NCBI GenBank assembly: GCA_017467565.1
Contig: JAFUSV010000138.1
Location: 1 to 50,175 of the forward strand
DNA: 50,175 nt
Origin: Prevotella sp.
GTDB lineage: Bacteria > Bacteroidota > Bacteroidia > Bacteroidales > Bacteroidaceae
Direction: 5' to 3'
Shown here: positions 17,929 through 25,665 of the stretch, piece by piece
How positions within the stretch are numbered: the first letter of the stretch is position 1
Layout: the number at the start of each line of letters is the position of its first letter
Translations under genes and position numbers: made by a program
The notes under the pieces: generated by a model
Seen by the model: the letters and a program-made list of their open reading frames with translations, nothing else
Told to the model about the DNA's origin: nothing
Database searches by the model: none

Positions 17929-17967
17929 CTCCCCTCCCTCACAGGGAGGGGCTGGGGGGGTGGGTCT
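17929..17967 (+). repeat. GC-rich hairpin repeat, copy G
   Basis: The plus strand reads CTCCCCTCCCTCACAGGGAG followed by GGGCTGGGGGGGTGGGTCT. It is intergenic, upstream of the barrel gene and in opposite orientation to copies E and F. Confidence 0.85.
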
Positions 17968-17970
17968 TTT

Positions 17971-18003
17971 CCTCCCTCGCAGGGAGGGCTGGGGGAAGAG
18001 TCT
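17971..18003 (+). repeat. GC-rich hairpin repeat, copy H
   Basis: The plus strand reads CCTCCCTCGCAGGGAGGGCT then GGGGGAAGAGTCT. It lies in tandem with copy G and ends at the stop codon of the T9SS protein gene, just as copy C ends at a stop codon. Confidence 0.8.
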
Positions 18004-20436
18004 TTATTTCACGACCTTCTTTCCGTTTACGATATAGATGCCCTTGGCATTGGCATTGACGCGACGGCCGCTGAGGTCGTAGCTGTTCATTGTACCCTGC
18101 TCACCGGTCATGGACTTGATGCCAGTGGTGGTACCGCCGTCGGTGGTCATCTGGAAGGGTGCACGCAGGCTGCCTACCTTCATGGTCATACGCAGCTGCT
18201 CGTTGAGGTCGGTCTCCTCACCGGTCATGCTGTCGTGCAGACGGAAGTGGACAAGCTCGCCCTGGTCGGCGTGGACGGTGATGAAGAATTTGCCGTCTAC
18301 GAGACGACCTTCACCGCGACATTCGTCACCGACGAAGGCACCAATGGACCATTGTTCATTGTTCATTCCATCAATCTGTGCCACGATGCTCATGTTGTCG
18401 CTGAAGCGGCGGGCATCATACTGCCAGACGCTCTCCTGAGTCTTGCGTGGAGCCAGCTGACGGCTGGGAGACGACTGCTGGGAGTTGAAGAGTGTGGGCT
18501 CGTCACTCCACTTGAAGCTCGATACTGCACCACTATTATTATAATAGAGGTATGCCTGGCGGGGCCGCAACTCGGTTAGCGTACCTGTCCAGTTGGTACC
18601 GTCGTACTCAGCGAATCCGTCCGTGAGGGACACAATGCGGTCGCCAGCCACTCCGACGATGTCGAGGGCGCTGATAGGATAGACGTGGAAGTAGGGATAA
18701 GGTATCCATGTCCAGCTCTTCTTCAGCTGCTGCTGCATGGAGCGTGACAGGTAGCCGATGTTCTCCATGACGTAGGCCTCGTTGAAGGGTACGCCAGCTT
18801 TCATCTTGACCTTATAGGCATGGGTGGCCATCAGTCCGTTGTCAGCAAGTGTGCCGTAGTAGCCGTAGGTGGCGTCGTTGGACATCACAGCCTCCTGCGA
18901 ACGTATCTCGATGAGGTTGGCGCCAAAGGCCTTGGTCATGTTGGATGCCTCGATATCCTTCCAGAAGGTCATCCACTGCCAACCCTTCTCCATCGTGACG
19001 GCAATGCCGACGTTGACGGCCTGCGGGTCGCTGTTGATCTGTGTCACACCGTCATTGTACTTCACGCGGAAGTTGGCCGTACCGGGATTCTTCACATCGA
19101 TATTGTAGACGACGTTGCCGTTGTTGTCCTTAAAGGTGTTGGTCACCTCGATGAGCTTCCAGTTGTCAGGCAGGCTGCAGTCTGAGATTTCCCATGTCAG
19201 ACTGTTCATGTCGAAGTCGGCACCATCGGGCTGAGGTGCAACGGTAATCTGGTTATTGACATCGACGAGCAGGGGACTGGGGATGGTGACGAGGAACGAG
19301 GTCAGCGACTCGACGACCCTGACGGTCAACGAGGTTGTCAGCTGAGGATTACCAATGACGGTGGCTGTCATCGTGACCGTACCCTTGGCTACCGGGTTCC
19401 ACTCGGCGTTGGTCATGTTCTCCACGACGACAGACTCGTCGGACGAGGTCCACATGATACGGTCGGTGGCGTCGGCAGGAGTCAGTTGGATAGCTTCGCT
19501 GAGTTTCTGTGTCAGCGTTGTGGCATCGCCCACATTGACGATAATGGTCTCGTAGCCGCTCTTCACTGCGATAGCGGTAGCAGGGTTCTTCACGGTGACC
19601 GTGGCGCTACCCATGTTACCCTGACCGTAGGAGAAGTTCACCATGAGGTTCTCACCTACAGCGTTGGCCGTCAGCTTACCGTCGGCAGTGATGCTGAGGT
19701 AGTTCTCAAAGCCAGTGACGCTCCACGTGATGCCATTGGGCATGGTGGCGTTGGCGGGATCCTTGACGAGCATGGTCATCAGGTCGACGGTCTCACCCAC
19801 ATTCATCTCGAAGTCGGCGAGTGACAGTGTCTGCACCTCGACCACTGAGAAAGTGAGGGGCATGCTGGATATACCATGCCAATTACCATCGAATGTGACG
19901 GTAGAAGAAACGGTCAGGTCATACTCCAAACCCGTCATCACGTTGAAGAGCTTGAAGGTGATAGCCTTACCATTGTCAGCCTCAGCTGCCTGGTCATAGT
20001 TACCCTTGACGATGAGCTCAAACAGATTCAACGGATTTCCAGTTCCGTTTTCTCGCTTACATGTGACGACGGCACGCACCTCTTCGCCAATGAAGGCAGC
20101 AATCTCATAGTTCTCGGGTAATACAGTCGCTCCGCCTAAGTCCAGCTTGCCGTAGACCGGTGTTTCCGTCGAGTGACCCTCACTGTCATCATGCGTCAGC
20201 GTCCAGTGGGTCTGGGCCTTTGCTCCCACTGCTGCCATCAGCAGCATGAGGAGCATCATAGTAGTTTTCTTTTTCATCATGTTCTTCAGTTTGTTTATCA
20301 GTGAATATTTCGGTTTTACGGTTTCCCTGCCTGCAACATCGGTCTCGGCCGCCCGTTGGTTATCCGCCTGGATGTCAGCCAACTGTCGGTCAATGGTCTG
20401 CTGTACTTCTGAGTATGAGTTTGATTTAGCGCGCAT
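18004..20436 (-). CDS. Type IX-secreted protein with Big2-like domains
   Basis: The start at 20436 is the first ATG after the -7 element at 20457-20464 and gives 810 residues. A conventional signal peptide (MMKKKTTMMLLMLLMAAVGA, then KAQ) only begins at residue 53, so a start at 20280 is the alternative. The mature chain holds two Big2/Ig-like units (LADFEMNVGETVDLMTMLVK; then TIIVNVGDATTLTQKLSEAI). A WMTFWKDIEASNM region and a VGDECRGEGRLVDG module follow. The C-terminus (YDLSGRRVNANAKGIYIVNG, then KKVVK) is a classic type A T9SS sorting domain, so export across the outer membrane and surface attachment are predicted. It heads the surface-protein series. Confidence 0.85.
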   Translation of the reverse strand: MRAKSNSYSEVQQTIDRQLADIQADNQRAAETDVAGRETVKPKYSLINKLKNMMKKKTTMMLLMLLMAAVGAKAQTHWTLTHDDSEGHSTETPVYGKLDLGGATVLPENYEIAAFIGEEVRAVVTCKRENGTGNPLNLFELIVKGNYDQAAEADNGKAITFKLFNVMTGLEYDLTVSSTVTFDGNWHGISSMPLTFSVVEVQTLSLADFEMNVGETVDLMTMLVKDPANATMPNGITWSVTGFENYLSITADGKLTANAVGENLMVNFSYGQGNMGSATVTVKNPATAIAVKSGYETIIVNVGDATTLTQKLSEAIQLTPADATDRIMWTSSDESVVVENMTNAEWNPVAKGTVTMTATVIGNPQLTTSLTVRVVESLTSFLVTIPSPLLVDVNNQITVAPQPDGADFDMNSLTWEISDCSLPDNWKLIEVTNTFKDNNGNVVYNIDVKNPGTANFRVKYNDGVTQINSDPQAVNVGIAVTMEKGWQWMTFWKDIEASNMTKAFGANLIEIRSQEAVMSNDATYGYYGTLADNGLMATHAYKVKMKAGVPFNEAYVMENIGYLSRSMQQQLKKSWTWIPYPYFHVYPISALDIVGVAGDRIVSLTDGFAEYDGTNWTGTLTELRPRQAYLYYNNSGAVSSFKWSDEPTLFNSQQSSPSRQLAPRKTQESVWQYDARRFSDNMSIVAQIDGMNNEQWSIGAFVGDECRGEGRLVDGKFFITVHADQGELVHFRLHDSMTGEETDLNEQLRMTMKVGSLRAPFQMTTDGGTTTGIKSMTGEQGTMNSYDLSGRRVNANAKGIYIVNGKKVVK

Positions 20437-20456
20437 AGATAAAAAATATTTTGCTG

Positions 20457-20464
20457 CAAAGATA
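20457..20464 (-). promoter_or_regulatory. -7 promoter element of the T9SS protein gene
   Basis: The minus strand reads TATCTTTG, matching TAnnTTTG. Transcription would begin near 20452, about 15 nt before the ATG at 20436. No clear TTTG was found at the right distance for -33. Confidence 0.65.
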
Positions 20465-20661
20465 GAAAAAAACGCGTATGCGGGCTTGCAAATAATTAAC
20501 ATTGTTTTGCGTTTTTCTCATATTTTTGCCTCCGACATTTGTCAAAAACTGACAAAAGCTATCAGCTATACACCTCAATATCAGACATATAGCACTTACA
20601 AATCAACAGAAGTTAAAATATATACTTATGATTGTAGCATAGCCATAGAGCCAGTGGCAAC

Positions 20662-20749
20662 TATGCCACTTAGGCAGCGTAAGTATGCCACTTAGGCAGC
20701 GTAAGTATGGCACTTAGGGGTGCTAAGTATGGCACTTACACCGCCTAAA
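20662..20749. repeat. Four-copy 22-bp tandem array with palindromic core (candidate operator)
   Basis: Four consecutive 22-bp units: 20662-20683 and 20684-20705 are identical (TATGCCACTTAGGCAGCGTA plus AG), and the third and fourth are diverged. At each junction lies TAAGT-5 nt-ACTTA, a 15-bp palindrome (20680-20694, 20702-20716, 20724-20738). A 22-bp period is about two helical turns, which would place bound proteins on one face of the DNA. The array is about 210 bp upstream of the T9SS gene promoter and directly behind the hybrid regulator gene. Confidence 0.8.
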
Positions 20750-20784
20750 CCACAGGTTTATAATATGGAAACTATAGGTTTTAC

Positions 20785-23640
20785 TTACTTCGCACGCCGG
20801 CTCCACTGTGAGGGACTCATGCCGAAGGCCTTCTGGAAGGCATGCGAGAAGTGGGCCTGATCGGAGAAGCCGCAACGATAGGCCACGTCGCCCATGGTCA
20901 GCTCGGGACTCTTGTCCAGCAGCCGCTGGGCATTGGACAGGCGTATCTGCAGGATATAGGCGGCGGGCGTCTTGCCGGTGATGGCCTGCACCTTACGGCG
21001 CAACTGCGAAGGACTCATGCAGAGCGTGGAGGCCACGGTGTCTACGTCGGACTGTCCGCGACCCATGAGCGAGTAGACCACGTCGGTCAGACGGCCTATG
21101 AAGTGGGCATCCTGCGTGGAGAGCAGGTCGCCCTGGTCTTCCTCGGGGTGCTCGGCGACCACGCGCTGCAGCTTTTCGCGCAGCATGCGCCGCTGCTCCA
21201 GTAACTTACTGACGCGCACCTGCAGCTCGTCGGAGTCGAAGGGCTTCATCAGGTAGGCATCGGCTCCGGCTTCCAGGCCGCGTATGAGGTCTTCGTTGGT
21301 AGAGCGCGCGGTAATGATGATGATAGGTATGTGGCTCAGCAGCTCGCTGCCGCGTATCTGGCGGCACAGCTCCAGACCGTCCATCTCGGGCATCATCAGG
21401 TCGGTGAGTATCAGGTCGGGCACCAGCCGCTGGGCTTTCTCCAAAGCCATGCGCCCGTTGATGGCGTAGAATATCTCGTACTTTGGTCGCAGCTGACTGC
21501 CTATGTAGTAGGCCACGTCGCGGTTGTCCTCGATGATGAGTATGCGTGTTTGCTCGTCGCTCTCGGTGGTCTCGCTGTCTATGAGCTCGGGCATGGCTGT
21601 GTCGGCGGCCTTCACGTCGGGCTCAGCCTGCTGCACCCAGGGCTGCTGACTGCTCTCGCGACTCTCGGCGGCAGGCAGATGGATGGTGAACACGGTGCCC
21701 TTGCCGCGACTGGAGGCCACACTGATGGTGCCCTGCAGGGCGGTGACTATCTGCTTCACGATGGACAGGCCCACGCCCGTGCCTATGTTCTGGCTGTCGG
21801 TGTCGGCCTGGTAGAAGGGCTCGAAGATGTGGTCCAGCTGCTGACGATCTATGCCGCTGCCGTCGTCGGCCACCTGCATGATGAACGTCGAGCCGTCGAG
21901 GCGTGTGGTCACATAGACATGGCCGCCCTGGGGGGTGAACTTGATGGCGTTGGAGATGAGGTTGTTGACAATCTTGGTCATGTAGTCGGGCACAAAGTTC
22001 ATCACCACCTCGTTCTCGTGGGGGGCATATACCAGCTCCACGCCCTTGCCGTGGGCATAGTCGTAGAAGGTCTCCATGACCATGTTCAGGTAGGCCACCA
22101 CGTTGCCCTGCCGCCAGTCGGGCTGGGTCATGTTGGCCTGCATCTTCGAGAGGTCGAGCAACTGGTTGATGAGCAACAGCAACTGGCTGCCCTCGCGCTC
22201 TATCATCTCGCCCGCCGTATGTATCTGCTCCGTGTCGCGGGTGTCGGTGGCGGTCTTCAGCTGGCGGCTCAGTCCCAGGATGACGGTGAGCGGAGTGCGG
22301 AACTCGTGGGTGATGTTGGTGAAGAAGTTCTCGCGGGTGTGCTGCAGGTCGAGCAGGAACTTGTTGGAGCGCGACTTCAGGCGTATGGCGTAGATGAGGA
22401 AGGCCAGCGCCGTGAGCATGAGCACGACGATGATGACGCCGCCGATGATGATGGTGCGGTTGGTCTTGTGCACGTCCTCGTTCTGCTCTGTCAGCTGGGT
22501 GTTGAGCGACGACAGTTGCGAGTTGGCCGTAGAGAGCTGCGTGTTGTGGAACTTGGCGCTGTAGTTGGTCAGCAGCATGCGCATGTCGTTATAATAGATG
22601 GTGTCCTTCAGCGCGGCGAAGTGCTCCATGTAGCTGATGGCGCGCTGGGGGTCGCTCTTGCTGAGCACCCGTGCCAGCCCCTGCAGCGAGTGCGAGCGGT
22701 TGTACTGGTCGCCCGTCTGCTCGAACAGCCGGCAAGCGGTATTGAAGTAGCGCGCCGCCTCGTCCATACGTCCCTCCAGCCGCATCACGTCGGCCAGCGT
22801 GTTGTAGCAGATGCCCAGCGAGGGCATCACGCTGTTTGCCGTCAGCACGGGCAGAGCCTCGAGGGCCAGCTGGTGGGCATGTGCCGTGTCGCCCATGACG
22901 ACGTAGGTCGAGGCCATCTGCGTCTGGCGTATGGCAGCCTTGGCCGCGTTGCCCCGCTGACGCTCCATCTCGTAGGCCCGGCGGGCATAAGTGAGGGCCT
23001 TGTCGTACTGCCCTATGCCCATGTACACCTCGCCCGCTATGCCGTAGATGGCGTTGGCGTGCAGGTGGTCGGCGGTCTTAGCGTCGGCCTCTATGGCCTT
23101 CACGATGTACTGCTCGGCCTGCCAGGGCTGGCGCGCACCCAGATAGATGCCCGCCGTGGTGTTGAGCGTCGAGCTCATGCGCTCGTAGTCCTGATGGGCC
23201 TCCTCCACCACGTAGGCCTGCTGTGCGCAGTTCAGGGCGTCCACATACTGAGTCTTGTAGAAATAGGCCAGCGTCAGGATATTCAGCGTCTCCGACTGCC
23301 ACGTATAGTCGCCGTTGCCGCGCGTCAGCGGCAGGGCGCGCTGTCCCATGTCGATACAGAGGTCATAGTCCTGGCAGGCCAGCAGGTACTCGGCAGCATA
23401 GTAGCTGACGGTCATCACCGTCGTGTCCCTCACTGACTGTCCGTCGAAGGTGATCTGGTCGCCATAGCCCTCGGCCAGCAGCAGCCGCATGATGGTGTTG
23501 GCCTCTGCGTTCAACTGAGTATTGTCCTTAGCCTCAGTAAACCGCTTCAGGTGCAGGCGCAGGTCGTCACTGCCAGCAGCCCTCAGCGTCCCTGCCGAGA
23601 GCAGCATGAAGAAGAAGAAAAACCACAATCTCCGTATCAT
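20785..23640 (-). CDS. Hybrid two-component regulator (TPR sensor, kinase, receiver, AraC)
   Basis: The 951-residue protein combines all signalling steps in one chain. A signal peptide (1-21) leads into a periplasmic TPR-rich sensor (about 25-350). A helical linker (365-395) precedes a membrane helix at 396-418. The dimerisation/phosphoacceptor box FFTNITHEFRTPL has His445, and the ATPase domain (about 550-670) has its N box (NNLISNAIKFTP) and G boxes (DDGSGI, GTGVGLSI). The receiver domain starts near 698 with phospho-acceptor Asp747 (LILTDLMMPEMDG). An AraC-type helix-turn-helix pair ends the protein (855-951). The sensor is TPR, not the beta-propeller type common in glycan-sensing regulators. 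It probably controls the adjacent surface-protein operon through the 22-bp array (inferred). Confidence 0.92.
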   Translation of the reverse strand: MIRRLWFFFFFMLLSAGTLRAAGSDDLRLHLKRFTEAKDNTQLNAEANTIMRLLLAEGYGDQITFDGQSVRDTTVMTVSYYAAEYLLACQDYDLCIDMGQRALPLTRGNGDYTWQSETLNILTLAYFYKTQYVDALNCAQQAYVVEEAHQDYERMSSTLNTTAGIYLGARQPWQAEQYIVKAIEADAKTADHLHANAIYGIAGEVYMGIGQYDKALTYARRAYEMERQRGNAAKAAIRQTQMASTYVVMGDTAHAHQLALEALPVLTANSVMPSLGICYNTLADVMRLEGRMDEAARYFNTACRLFEQTGDQYNRSHSLQGLARVLSKSDPQRAISYMEHFAALKDTIYYNDMRMLLTNYSAKFHNTQLSTANSQLSSLNTQLTEQNEDVHKTNRTIIIGGVIIVVLMLTALAFLIYAIRLKSRSNKFLLDLQHTRENFFTNITHEFRTPLTVILGLSRQLKTATDTRDTEQIHTAGEMIEREGSQLLLLINQLLDLSKMQANMTQPDWRQGNVVAYLNMVMETFYDYAHGKGVELVYAPHENEVVMNFVPDYMTKIVNNLISNAIKFTPQGGHVYVTTRLDGSTFIMQVADDGSGIDRQQLDHIFEPFYQADTDSQNIGTGVGLSIVKQIVTALQGTISVASSRGKGTVFTIHLPAAESRESSQQPWVQQAEPDVKAADTAMPELIDSETTESDEQTRILIIEDNRDVAYYIGSQLRPKYEIFYAINGRMALEKAQRLVPDLILTDLMMPEMDGLELCRQIRGSELLSHIPIIIITARSTNEDLIRGLEAGADAYLMKPFDSDELQVRVSKLLEQRRMLREKLQRVVAEHPEEDQGDLLSTQDAHFIGRLTDVVYSLMGRGQSDVDTVASTLCMSPSQLRRKVQAITGKTPAAYILQIRLSNAQRLLDKSPELTMGDVAYRCGFSDQAHFSHAFQKAFGMSPSQWSRRAK

Positions 23641-23670
23641 CTTTTCTTGTCTTTTTCCGAATTAACGGGG

Positions 23671-23678
23671 CAAAGATA
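23671..23678 (-). promoter_or_regulatory. -7 promoter element of hybrid regulator gene
   Basis: TATCTTTG on the minus strand, 30 bp before the ATG at 23640, predicting a leader of about 26 nt. Confidence 0.65.
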
Positions 23679-23733
23679 AACATTTTCTGTGAGAAAAACA
23701 ACAAACTTTCATTTTTTTTGACGAGAAGATGGT

Positions 23734-24372
23734 CTACGTCAGCGCAAACTCAAAACGATGATCCTCCATGCGCCAGACGGCCAGGCCATAGCGGCAGCAG
23801 CGGGCCAACATGACGATCACCTTGTGGCGAGGCAACCGCGTGCGCTTCACTATCTGGTTGAGCCCCGTCCACTCTCCCTCGCGGAAAGCCGACATGAGCT
23901 TGCGCTCATCGTCACCATAGGTGAACGCCACACCCTGCGACGACTCCTCCTCGCGCCAGATGGCCAGGTGCACGGGCGATGCCACGATGTTCTCGTCCTT
24001 GATGCGTATGTAAGCCCTGCGCTGACCCTGCTCGTCGGTAGCCATCACCGGCCGGCGCTCGGCACGCGGCACGGTAGCCACGACGATGGTACGTCCCTCG
24101 GCATGATACGTGTCGAAGCGGATGCTCGCCTCCGGTCGGCAGTAGCGGTAGGCCGCCTGGTGCATCATGTATATCTCCTCCTCAGAGCGCACCCCGGCCA
24201 GAGCGCCGTCGTCCCTGACGCCGATGAGCAGCCGTCCGCCGTCGGTATTGGCAAATGCCGACACCGAGCGTGCCAGTTTCACGGCATCCTCCACCCTGTA
24301 CTTAAAGTCCTGCTGCTGGTGCTCCCCCTCCCGTATGAGTCCCAGCAAGTATCGTCGGTCGTCAGTCATCAT
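23734..24372 (-). CDS. AlbA_2 (Schlafen-like) domain protein
   Basis: A start at 24372 or 24369 (ATGATG) is chosen because the -7 element at 24377-24384 lies immediately upstream, which excludes the longer reading frame that begins at 24495. The result is 212 residues. The N-terminal about 130 residues match the AlbA_2 putative DNA-binding/ATPase family: GEHQQQDFKYRVEDAVKLAR, then SVSAFANTDGGRLLIGVRDD and GALAGVRSEEE. The C-terminal part (about 145-205) looks like a winged helix (WTGLNQIVKRTRLPRHKVIV). Members are often called ATP-binding or transcriptional regulators; here the role is unknown. The gene appears monocistronic. Confidence 0.85.
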   Translation of the reverse strand: MMTDDRRYLLGLIREGEHQQQDFKYRVEDAVKLARSVSAFANTDGGRLLIGVRDDGALAGVRSEEEIYMMHQAAYRYCRPEASIRFDTYHAEGRTIVVATVPRAERRPVMATDEQGQRRAYIRIKDENIVASPVHLAIWREEESSQGVAFTYGDDERKLMSAFREGEWTGLNQIVKRTRLPRHKVIVMLARCCRYGLAVWRMEDHRFEFALT

Positions 24373-24376
24373 GGCA

Positions 24377-24384
24377 CAAAGATA
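24377..24384 (-). promoter_or_regulatory. -7 promoter element, nearly leaderless (AlbA_2 gene)
   Basis: TATCTTTG on the minus strand ends only four bases before the first ATG (24372). The normal spacing puts the transcription start at or next to the A of the start codon. Confidence 0.6.
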
Positions 24385-24387
24385 ACA

Positions 24388-24426
24388 CAAAAAAACCGAA
24401 CCGCCAAGCGATTCGGATTTTTTTTG
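24388..24426. terminator. Bidirectional intrinsic terminator
   Basis: Stem CCGAAcCGC-CAA-GCGaTTCGG (24396-24416), with one mismatch, is flanked by A-runs on the left and an 8-T run on the right, so it can end transcripts on either strand. On the minus strand it would stop the transcript of the two secreted-protein genes before the AlbA_2 promoter. Confidence 0.75.
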
Positions 24427-24448
24427 TGAGTCAGAGGGGACAAGGGCC

Positions 24449-24541
24449 TTACTTGATCTTGACGGACTTGGCAATATTACGCGCCACGTCGTCATAGAAC
24501 TTGGCCTGGGCCTCGGAAATGTTTTGATGTGGAACGAAAAT
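24449..24541 (-). pseudogene. Possible orphan C-terminal coding fragment
   Basis: A minus-strand frame, different from both neighbours, ends with TAA at 24449-24451 and reads FVPHQNISEAQAKFYDDVAR followed by NIAKSVKIK. Composition and codon use look protein-like, but there is no start codon or upstream body. It may be the tail of a decayed gene. Its origin is unknown, and chance is a real alternative. Confidence 0.3.
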
Positions 24542-24543
24542 GC

Positions 24544-25629
24544 TTAGAAGTCGGTGTCGTACTGATCCTTCATCGTCATGGTGACGGCCTTCTCCTTGTC
24601 ACTCAGGAACCATCCGTTCTTGGACGTCTCGCGCAGTTCGATGAAGCGCAGGTCGGGGTTCTCGAAGCCCATGTCGGCCAGGTCGGTGGCACTGGGATTG
24701 GGGAAGAGGCATATCTTGGCCATGTTCTTGTTGCCCCACTGGCCGACGGGTGTCAGGGGCGACGTGGGATGCCAGCCTACACGCACCTTGTACGGACCCT
24801 GGTCATAGCCCTTGCCGTTGGGTTTGTACTGGTTGGCGGGAGTGGCTCCGTCATAATAGCCGAAGAGGGCATTAAACTGCCACTGGCCTGCAGCATCCTT
24901 GCCCACCAAGCCGGCAGTACATACGTCCTGGAACACCTGGTTGGAGACGCCCGTGGTGTTGAGCTGTGAGTAGTGCTTGCCGTAGAGGTAGTCGAGCATG
25001 TCACGGCAGTCCTGGCTGCAGTCGAGTATGCGGGGCCATACAGCCACGACGCAGGCAGCGACGAAGAGCGGATTGTTCATGCCCTCGATGCGGTTGCCGG
25101 CAGCGTCCTCGATGAGTGTCTTCAGCTCGGCCACGTTGCGCGGCAGACGGTTGAAGGTGAACTCGGCCACACGGAAAGTCTTGGTGCCGTCGCTGCCGTT
25201 GGTGTTGCGGCTGTGGAACACTATCTCGTGTGTCGTCGTAGAGTCGCAGGTGATTTTCTCCACGGGGATGGAATAGGCCGTGATTTTCTTAATCTTGTCT
25301 ACCTGATAGGGGTACTTCTGCACCACGCCAGGTGTCTGTCCCGTACGTCCATTCTCCAGATAGAAGGCCGAATTCTCGGTGATGGTCGACGTGGTGGAGC
25401 GGAAGCCCATGGGGTTGGCTGCCTGGAAGTCCAGGTAGTCGTGCAGCGGGTTGCAGAAGGTGTACTCGTCCTTCATCGTGGCAGCCACGCTGTTGTTTGA
25501 CTGACCTACGGGCACCTTGTCGCCCGTGATGGGCACGGTGAACTCTACGCGGAAGTACTGCTGGTTGCTCTGTGCAAATGCCGTCATAGCCACTGCGGCC
25601 ACGGCGAGCGTGGTAAATATTCTTTTCAT
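24544..25629 (-). CDS. Secreted protein of unknown function
   Basis: The 361-residue protein starts MKRIFTTLAVAAVAMTAFAQ, a clear signal peptide with cleavage before Q. The mature chain has no lipobox, T9SS sorting domain or transmembrane segment. Seen segments include TMKDEYTFCNPLHDYLDFQA and YGKHYSQLNTTGVSNQVFQD, with four Cys residues in a central block (AACVVAVWPRILDCSQDCRD) that might form disulfides. The C-terminal third (WHPTSPLTPVGQWGNKNMAK) is also unfamiliar. It lies 36 bp behind the T9SS-type gene at 25666 and is probably co-transcribed, so it may act with that protein outside the cytoplasmic membrane. No function is claimed. Confidence 0.8.
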   Translation of the reverse strand: MKRIFTTLAVAAVAMTAFAQSNQQYFRVEFTVPITGDKVPVGQSNNSVAATMKDEYTFCNPLHDYLDFQAANPMGFRSTTSTITENSAFYLENGRTGQTPGVVQKYPYQVDKIKKITAYSIPVEKITCDSTTTHEIVFHSRNTNGSDGTKTFRVAEFTFNRLPRNVAELKTLIEDAAGNRIEGMNNPLFVAACVVAVWPRILDCSQDCRDMLDYLYGKHYSQLNTTGVSNQVFQDVCTAGLVGKDAAGQWQFNALFGYYDGATPANQYKPNGKGYDQGPYKVRVGWHPTSPLTPVGQWGNKNMAKICLFPNPSATDLADMGFENPDLRFIELRETSKNGWFLSDKEKAVTMTMKDQYDTDF

Positions 25630-25665
25630 AGTCGTACTGGTTTTTGTTCTTATATATAATAATGA

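Larger units (their letters stand above)
20437..20784. other. Regulatory intergenic region between hybrid regulator and T9SS protein genes
   Basis: The 348 bp hold no gene. Next to the T9SS gene is its -7 element. The middle is A/T-rich with nothing recognised. The far end carries the four-copy tandem array at 20662-20749. A weak AAACC/GGTTT hairpin (20747-20759) sits behind the regulator's stop codon but lacks a T-run. Confidence 0.7.

Noticed and set aside
17929..18003. Terminator for the T9SS protein gene
   Set aside because: Copies G and H form stable hairpins but on the minus strand they are followed by A-runs or G/C, not T, so intrinsic termination is unlikely and read-through into the barrel gene is plausible.
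20662..20749. CRISPR array
   Set aside because: The 22-bp units follow each other with no spacers, and no cas genes are present.
21331..23436. 701-codon plus-strand frame opposite the hybrid regulator
   Set aside because: Antisense to intact kinase, receiver and AraC domains; composition is a codon-bias mirror.
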